Under the pieces are notes generated by a model. The model worked only from the letters and a program-made list of their open reading frames with translations. It made no database searches and was not told the origin of the DNA. A stretch of 18,998 bases of DNA from CAZNKU01 sp964573775. Its GTDB lineage: Bacteria; Bacillota; Clostridia; Monoglobales; Firm-18. How positions within the stretch are numbered: the first letter of the stretch is position 1; every line of letters begins with the position of its first letter. The position numbers were made by a program, and so were the translations under genes. Below are positions 14,599-18,998 of the stretch, piece by piece. The stretch is from contig CAZNKU010000023.1 in NCBI GenBank assembly GCA_964573775.1, positions 1 through 18,998 on the forward strand, read 5' to 3'.

Positions 14599-16806
14599 TT
14601 ATTCACCTGCTTCTATACGTTTAAATTCAACGGTAATTGTAGTACCGATTTCAACTACTGTTCCAGGTTCTTCAGACTGTTTATAAGAAAGTACGGCTTC
14701 GCTTGAAGTGGTAGAACCTGCACCAATAATATTAATGTTAAGCTTTGCATTTGATATTGCCGTAGCTGCCTGACTTACAGTCATATTAAGCAGATTTGGT
14801 ACCGTAGTTGTTGTATTTTTCATTTCCTCTTCAGTATAAAGCATAACCGTAGACTGCTGGTTAACCTTAACACCTGCTTTAGGCAACTGATTAAGGACAA
14901 TCTCTCCACTGCCGTCAAGCGAATATTTAAGACTTGCAGCTTCAAGCGCTTTATTTGCTTCAGATATAGTCATACCTACAACATTAGGAACTGTTGTTTC
15001 CATTGTTGCAAGTTCTTCAACTGTGTATGATGGTTCTATTTCAAGATACGCCAAGGTTTCTTCCATAATACTTCTTGCCACAGGAGTAGCTATAATACCA
15101 CCAAAGTACACACCCGTTGTGGGTTCATCTAAAAGTACAAGGCATATAATTTCAGGATCATCTGACGGTGCTATACCAATAAATGATGCTATGTATTTAT
15201 CATTACCTCGAGGAGTTTTTTCCGAAGTACCTGTCTTACCGCCAACACGGTAACCGCGTATATATGCACCTGAGCCTGAACCTTCAGATACAACAGATTC
15301 CAAAACTTCGCGAAGTTGTTTGCTTGTAGATTCTGATACTATTTGTCTTATTTCTTCTTTACCAAACTCTTTAACAACATTGCCGTCATTATCCACAAAG
15401 CGTTTTACGATATGCGGCTTTATCATCATACCGTCGTTTGCAATAGCGTTAACAGCGGTTACCATCTGTATAGGAGTTACCGTAAAGCCCTGACCGAAAG
15501 AATATGTAGCAAGTTCTACCTCATTGAATCCGGATTTTTCGTGCATAAGACCAAGGTCTTCACCGGGAAGGTCTATGTTTGTTTTCTCACGAAAACCAAG
15601 ACCAGACATATATTCATAAAATTTACTTGCACCAATTCTTGCGCCGATTTCAATAAAAGCAGGATTGCAAGAGTTTTGTACGGCCTTTTTAAATGTCTGT
15701 TGACCGTGTCCGCCGTGTTTCCAACAATTAATGTTGTAGTTAGCAACATGCTTGGAGCCACTGCAGTAAAAAAGTTCATTGCTTGTAATTACATTTTCTT
15801 CGATAGCCATTGCTGAAGTAAAGATTTTAAAGGTAGAGCCAGGCTCGTATGCATCTACAACTGCTTTATTTCTCCACAATTTATTTAATTCAGCAGAATA
15901 TGCTTCATTTCTTTCCTTACCCTCAGGAAATTCGTTGATTAACTCAAGCTTCTCTTCATCAGTTATTACAAACGGGTCGTTAAGGTTAAAATCAGGCTTT
16001 GTTGCCATGGCAAGAATTTCGCCGGTTTTAACCTCCATAACAACACAACACGCACCGTTGGCAAGCTGATTTTCTTCAACCGCCTGTTCCAGATATTTTT
16101 CTGCTATTCTCTGAATGTTTTCGTCAATAGTTAAAACAACATTAAGACCGTCTTCAGGATCAATAAGTTTTTCGTAATCGAAAGGCATTTCGCTGCCCGA
16201 AGCATCACTTGCCGTAATAAGTCGACCGGATGCCCCTTTTAAATAACTGTCATATTCCAGTTCTATACCTGCAAGTCCCTGATTGTCCGTTCCTGCAAAA
16301 CCAATTATATGGGAGGCAAGATTGTCATAAGGATAGTATCTTTTTGTATCCGTAACCAGAGTAAATCCTGAAATATCGTTATCGTTAAGATATTTTCTCA
16401 CCTTATCTCCCACGGATTTATCAATTTTACGCTTTATAATCACATAAGAAGTATCACGATTAATTTTATCATATACATCCTCATATTCCATACCGAGTAT
16501 ATTTGCAAGACCATGTGAAATTTCTTCAAGACTTTTGTCGTTTTTCTTGACATCAACAGGTGATGCCGTTACTGTTTCAACAGATATAGATGCCGCAAGG
16601 ACATTACCGTTTCTGTCAAGAATAGAACCTCTTTTTGAATTTATGGTTTTATCTCTTGTCTGCTGTTCCAATGCCGCCTGTGAAAGTTCTGCACCACGGA
16701 CAAGCTGCCAATATGCAACATAACCCAAAACATATAAAAAACCCAAAGCACAAACTATTAAAATTGCAAGCATTTTCTTCTTTACATCCATAGTAGTCCT
16801 GTTCAA
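14599..16806 (-). CDS. Class B penicillin-binding protein with two PASTA domains (FtsI/SpoVD type)
   Basis: This is a membrane-anchored D,D-transpeptidase that crosslinks septal or spore peptidoglycan with its SEDS partner. The protein has 735 residues. A single TM helix (about 12-32) leads to a dimerisation/pedestal domain with RGSILDRNGNVLA (59-71). The transpeptidase follows with SxxK S324-TF-K327 in EPGSTFKIF, SxN S379-C-N381 and KTG 524-526. Two C-terminal PASTA domains (about 604-658 and 667-729) start at TVPNVVGMT and TVPNLLNMT. The start is TTG at 16806, with AAGGTG at 16812-16817 5 nt upstream; the ATG at 16791 with a weak AGG is an alternative. B. subtilis has both PbpB and SpoVD at this place, but only one gene is present here. 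Which role it fills cannot be decided, so I give no symbol. Confidence 0.93.
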   Translation of the reverse strand: MNRTTMDVKKKMLAILIVCALGFLYVLGYVAYWQLVRGAELSQAALEQQTRDKTINSKRGSILDRNGNVLAASISVETVTASPVDVKKNDKSLEEISHGLANILGMEYEDVYDKINRDTSYVIIKRKIDKSVGDKVRKYLNDNDISGFTLVTDTKRYYPYDNLASHIIGFAGTDNQGLAGIELEYDSYLKGASGRLITASDASGSEMPFDYEKLIDPEDGLNVVLTIDENIQRIAEKYLEQAVEENQLANGACCVVMEVKTGEILAMATKPDFNLNDPFVITDEEKLELINEFPEGKERNEAYSAELNKLWRNKAVVDAYEPGSTFKIFTSAMAIEENVITSNELFYCSGSKHVANYNINCWKHGGHGQQTFKKAVQNSCNPAFIEIGARIGASKFYEYMSGLGFREKTNIDLPGEDLGLMHEKSGFNEVELATYSFGQGFTVTPIQMVTAVNAIANDGMMIKPHIVKRFVDNDGNVVKEFGKEEIRQIVSESTSKQLREVLESVVSEGSGSGAYIRGYRVGGKTGTSEKTPRGNDKYIASFIGIAPSDDPEIICLVLLDEPTTGVYFGGIIATPVARSIMEETLAYLEIEPSYTVEELATMETTVPNVVGMTISEANKALEAASLKYSLDGSGEIVLNQLPKAGVKVNQQSTVMLYTEEEMKNTTTTVPNLLNMTVSQAATAISNAKLNINIIGAGSTTSSEAVLSYKQSEEPGTVVEIGTTITVEFKRIEAGE

Positions 16807-16860
16807 AATTTCACCTTCTTCCCCGCATTTGCATTATTTTAGTCCACATCAAAAAACGAC

Positions 16861-16890
16861 TATAAGAGGAGTCTTGGGACTCCTCTTATA
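16861..16890 (-). terminator. Hairpin with T-run between the ftsL-like and PBP genes
   Basis: TATAAGAGGAGT (16861-16872) and ACTCCTCTTATA (16879-16890) are perfect 12-bp complements around a 6-nt loop. On the minus strand GTCG and then TTTTTT follow. It has the form of an intrinsic terminator, 12 nt after the ftsL-like stop. I see no clear promoter between it and the PBP start, so it may be a partial terminator that lowers expression of the downstream genes. Confidence 0.75.
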
Positions 16891-16902
16891 CCTATTAACA
16901 AT

Positions 16903-17370
16903 TTATTTCAAATATTCCAAAAATCCCGCAAAAAACCCTTTTGTTCCTCCGATATCCGACTCTGTTTCGTTAGCAACATTCATCATACAGCTACCTTTGT
17001 GAGGATTAAGATATACAATTTGCGCATCCGTCATTTTTTGTAAACCAAGTTTTGTTTCAGCATATTCCTGAATTTTTGCCTTATCAGTCATATTTTCTAT
17101 AGTAAGTTTTGTCTGTTCGTTTTTCATACGAATGGTTTCAAGTTCTGTAGATTTTCTCGCCGCTTCACTGTGTAAATCGTATATCTGAACATATCTGAAA
17201 AGAATTGCAAACATTGCAACAAAGAAAACTGACATATACACTGCCACTTTGCGTCTTGCAGCCTTAAGTTTTAACTGTTTTTTCTTTTCTGCCTCAGCCT
17301 TTTTATCAACTTTTTGTTCAACATATCTGTCAAGCTGATAAGCACTGCTTGAGTAATTAGGCACGTACAT
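16903..17370 (-). CDS. ftsL: FtsL/DivIC-like septum formation protein
   Basis: This is a small bitopic division protein of 155 residues. A charged, Lys-rich cytoplasmic N-terminus (about 16-41) precedes one TM helix (about 42-60). A periplasm-side coiled coil (about 64-100) follows, then the typical AETKLGLQKMTDAQIVYL (104-121), matching the short conserved end of FtsL and DivIC proteins. A tail of about 30 residues follows, longer than usual. FtsL-like proteins join DivIB and DivIC to activate the SEDS-PBP pair. Position between rsmH and the PBP gene is the standard ftsL position, which is why I use that symbol. The sequence alone does not separate FtsL from DivIC. AAGGAG at 17379-17384 lies 8 nt before the ATG. 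Confidence 0.87.
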   Translation of the reverse strand: MYVPNYSSSAYQLDRYVEQKVDKKAEAEKKKQLKLKAARRKVAVYMSVFFVAMFAILFRYVQIYDLHSEAARKSTELETIRMKNEQTKLTIENMTDKAKIQEYAETKLGLQKMTDAQIVYLNPHKGSCMMNVANETESDIGGTKGFFAGFLEYLK

Positions 17371-17393
17371 TAAGTTTTCTCCTTTCTGTAATT

Positions 17394-18326
17394 TTATTCA
17401 GCATCAAGTTTTTCCAAAATTCTTAGTTTTGCACTTGCTGACCTGCTGTTTATCAAAAGTTCCTCTTTTGTGGGAAGTATAGGCTTTTTTGTAATTATCT
17501 TTGCCTTAGGCTTGTTGTTGCACATACAAATCGGAAACTCCTTGGGACATATGCAACCCTGAGCAAGTGATGCAAATGTTGTTTTCACTATTCTGTCCTC
17601 GAGTGAATGGAATGTGATTATTGCCATTCTGCCACCCGGCTTTAAGTATCCGCAAAAATCCTTTATAGTCTGACTAAGTCCCGAAAGTTCATCATTTACC
17701 GCAATTCGTATCGCCTGAAAAACTCTTTTCTCAGGATGCTTTTCATCCTTACGTGTTTTAAAAGGAATACAGCTTTTAACCAAGTCAGCTAGTTCAAAGG
17801 TTGTTTCTATGGGCTTTTCCTGCCTTTTTTCTATTATTTTACGAACAATCGGCCTTGTGAATTTTTCCTCACCATATTCGAAAATTATCTTTTCAAGCTC
17901 TTTTTGTCCATAAGTGTTGATAATATCGTAAGCCGAAACAGGATCATTAACATTCATTCTCATATCAAGAGGTGCATCGTAACGATAACTAAAACCTCTT
18001 TCCGGAGTATCTAGCTGATATGAAGAAACGCCAAGATCAAGCAAAACCCCGTCTATAAAATCTATGTCAAGATTATCCATAATGTTATTGATGTTATTAT
18101 AATTATCATTAACAAAAGTAACATTATAATCTTTAAGTCTTTCCTTTGCGGTATTTATTGCAGTGATGTCACGGTCTATGCCGATAAGTCTTGCACATTT
18201 CGGAGCAATGTGTGAAGAATGCCCTGCACCACCCAGTGTACCGTCTATATATACGCCATCTTTTTTAATATCAAGTGCTTCAATACATTCATCAAGCATA
18301 ACGGGTATATGAGAAAACTCTGTCAT
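17394..18326 (-). CDS. rsmH: 16S rRNA (cytosine-1402-N4)-methyltransferase RsmH
   Basis: RsmH (MraW) methylates N4 of C1402 in the ribosomal P site, using S-adenosylmethionine. The 310-residue length is standard. It shows HIPVML near the N-terminus, the SAM-binding DGTLGGAGHS (28-37), and LIGIDRD. Further on are GVLLDLGVSSYQLD and RGFSYRYDAPLDMRM, and then ITFHSLEDRIVK in the C-terminal part, all family hallmarks. Its ATG overlaps the mraZ TGA in an ATGA arrangement, so translation is coupled. GGAGG near 18334-18338 supplies the ribosome site inside the end of mraZ. The ftsL-like gene follows after 23 nt. Confidence 0.97.
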   Translation of the reverse strand: MTEFSHIPVMLDECIEALDIKKDGVYIDGTLGGAGHSSHIAPKCARLIGIDRDITAINTAKERLKDYNVTFVNDNYNNINNIMDNLDIDFIDGVLLDLGVSSYQLDTPERGFSYRYDAPLDMRMNVNDPVSAYDIINTYGQKELEKIIFEYGEEKFTRPIVRKIIEKRQEKPIETTFELADLVKSCIPFKTRKDEKHPEKRVFQAIRIAVNDELSGLSQTIKDFCGYLKPGGRMAIITFHSLEDRIVKTTFASLAQGCICPKEFPICMCNNKPKAKIITKKPILPTKEELLINSRSASAKLRILEKLDAE

Positions 18327-18748
18327 ATTCCAAGTTCCTCCATCTGTAATGCAACATCGTCAGAATCTTCAACAAATTCCGCATTCTGTTTTTCCCATTC
18401 ATCCTTATTCCATATTTCTGCACGCTTTGCAAGACCCACAACAACTGCATCCTTGAAAAGCTCTGCATATTCACGAAGTGTCTGAGGAACAAGAACACGT
18501 CCCTGCTTGTCAAGTTCGCATTCTGTCATACCGCCGTAGAAGAAACGTTGAATTTTCCTACCCTTGGAAAGCGACTGTTCCGAAAGCTTTTGGTCAAGTT
18601 TTTCCCATTCAAACTGAGAAAAAACAAACAAACATTTATCAAGACCTTTTGTGATAACGAATTTTTCGCCCAATTCGTCACGAAACTTAGCAGGCATTAT
18701 CATTCTGCCCTTAGCATCAATATTATGTTGAAATTCACCTACTAACAT
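18323..18748 (-). CDS. mraZ: Transcriptional regulator MraZ
   Basis: MraZ is a ring-forming DNA-binding protein that controls its own dcw promoter. The 141-residue protein has two tandem AbrB-like MraZ domains, each with the DxxxR signature. These are DAKGR (11-15) in NIDAKGRMIMPAKFR and DKQGR (80-84) in CELDKQGRVLVPQTLR. I chose the ATG at 18748, giving MLVGEFQHNID, the usual MraZ start, with AAAGG at 18759-18763 and GGTG closer in. An in-frame GTG at 18793 would add 15 unusual residues and lies within the operator boxes, so it is unlikely. It is the first gene of the cluster and overlaps rsmH by 4 nt. Confidence 0.97.
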   Translation of the reverse strand: MLVGEFQHNIDAKGRMIMPAKFRDELGEKFVITKGLDKCLFVFSQFEWEKLDQKLSEQSLSKGRKIQRFFYGGMTECELDKQGRVLVPQTLREYAELFKDAVVVGLAKRAEIWNKDEWEKQNAEFVEDSDDVALQMEELGI

Positions 18749-18779
18749 TTCGTCACCGCCTTTCTTTTGGGAATCGTCA

Positions 18780-18804
18780 CCACTTTTTGCCACAAATCAT
18801 CCAC
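18780..18804 (-). promoter_or_regulatory. MraZ-binding boxes (three GTGG repeats)
   Basis: On the minus strand GTGG occurs at 18801-18804, 18790-18793 and 18780-18783, so the repeats start 11 and 10 bp apart, on one face of the helix. The last lies in AAAGTGGT, the form reported for MraZ boxes in Mollicutes. They lie just downstream of the -10 box, over the predicted transcription start and early leader, where a bound MraZ ring would repress. Binding itself is inferred. Confidence 0.72.
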
Positions 18805-18812
18805 TTGATTTT

Positions 18813-18841
18813 ATTATATAGCATATCTATGAAAAAATCAA
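18813..18841 (-). promoter_or_regulatory. Sigma-A promoter of the dcw cluster
   Basis: On the minus strand, TTGATT (18836-18841) and TATAAT (18813-18818) are separated by 17 bp. The leader to the mraZ ATG at 18748 would be about 58 nt and contains the GTGG boxes. T-runs lie just upstream on the plus strand. Confidence 0.8.
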
Positions 18842-18844
18842 GTG

Positions 18845-18872
18845 TTTTTTTACATTTTTATTACATTTTTTT
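18845..18872 (-). promoter_or_regulatory. A-tract UP-like element upstream of the mraZ promoter
   Basis: Seen from the minus strand, A-tracts at 18845-18851, 18855-18859 and 18866-18872 lie directly upstream of the -35 box. The unit TACATTTTT repeats at 18851 and 18862 with an 11-bp period. Such tracts can bend DNA or contact the polymerase alpha subunits. The remaining 18873-18998 is AT-rich with no gene that I can support. Confidence 0.4.
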
Positions 18873-18998
18873 GAAAATACAACATTTGGTATTTTTTAAG
18901 TTTTTTTCATCAAAATGAGGTGGTTTTTTCAAAAAAGACAAAAAAACTTTAAGTGAAAATGTAACCGCAACCAAAAGCAAACAAAAATCATCATAAAG

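Noticed and set aside
18292..18513. Second minus-strand frame of 73 codons across the mraZ-rsmH junction
   Set aside because: It overlaps two intact genes in another frame and has no supporting motif.
18750..18781. Direct repeat of GGTGACGA upstream of mraZ
   Set aside because: Two copies at 18750 and 18774 are real, but one overlaps a GTGG box and the other overlaps the ribosome site. I see no independent function.
18749..18793. N-terminal extension of mraZ from a GTG
   Set aside because: It would add 15 residues not seen in MraZ proteins and would start within the GTGG operator boxes. The ATG at 18748 gives the standard N-terminus.
18890..18955. Imperfect inverted repeat of A/T runs upstream of the mraZ promoter
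   Set aside because: The arms are almost only A and T with mismatches, as expected by chance in such AT-rich DNA, and no GC stem or defined loop supports a terminator.
1..18998. CRISPR array, tRNA/rRNA genes, insertion sequence, defence system
   Set aside because: I looked for regular spacer repeats, tRNA-like cloverleaf ends, transposase motifs and nuclease, toxin or reverse-transcriptase motifs, and saw none. Apart from the left border, the window is core cell-wall and housekeeping genes.

Overview
The window looks like a chromosomal stretch from a low-GC, AT-rich Firmicute of class Clostridia; a Lachnospiraceae or Eubacterium-like gut anaerobe is my guess from gene order and codon use, not proven. 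Every convincing gene lies on the minus strand, so transcription runs from high to low coordinates. MurE carries the DNPR signature of meso-diaminopimelate-adding enzymes, which suggests a DAP-type peptidoglycan.

Right part (about 18850 down to 8541): the division and cell wall (dcw) cluster. A sigma-A promoter with GTGG boxes for MraZ leads into mraZ, rsmH and an ftsL-like gene. A strong hairpin with a T-run follows, and then a class B penicillin-binding protein with two PASTA domains (FtsI/SpoVD type), murE, murF, mraY, a SEDS glycosyltransferase (FtsW/SpoVE type) and murG. A terminator closes the cluster. These genes build lipid II (MurE, MurF, MraY, MurG) and polymerise and crosslink it at the septum (SEDS protein plus PBP, with the FtsL-like protein). 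murD, divIB/ftsQ, ftsA and ftsZ are not present.

Middle part (8483 to 3268): a second unit with its own promoter. It starts with a CdaR/PucR-type regulator, followed by ftsE, ftsX, a coiled-coil M23 peptidoglycan hydrolase (PcsB/EnvC-like) and a ctpA-type S41 protease. FtsEX and the hydrolase are the expected partners in controlled septal wall cleavage, and the protease may process envelope proteins.

Left-middle part (3252 to 501): an unrecognised cysteine-rich protein gene, then greA and lysS, expressed from a perfect consensus promoter embedded in the end of the unknown gene. Left edge (1 to 500): two hairpin terminators, an 11-bp tandem repeat inside what looks like a leftover recombinase C-terminal tail, a palindrome, and the 5' part of a Mor-family transcription activator gene. 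This resembles the border of an integrated mobile element.

I see no RNA gene, CRISPR array, insertion sequence or defence system, and I found no clearly undescribed system. The best leads are the regulator-led ftsEX unit, the mobile-element border next to lysS, and the unknown cysteine-rich protein.
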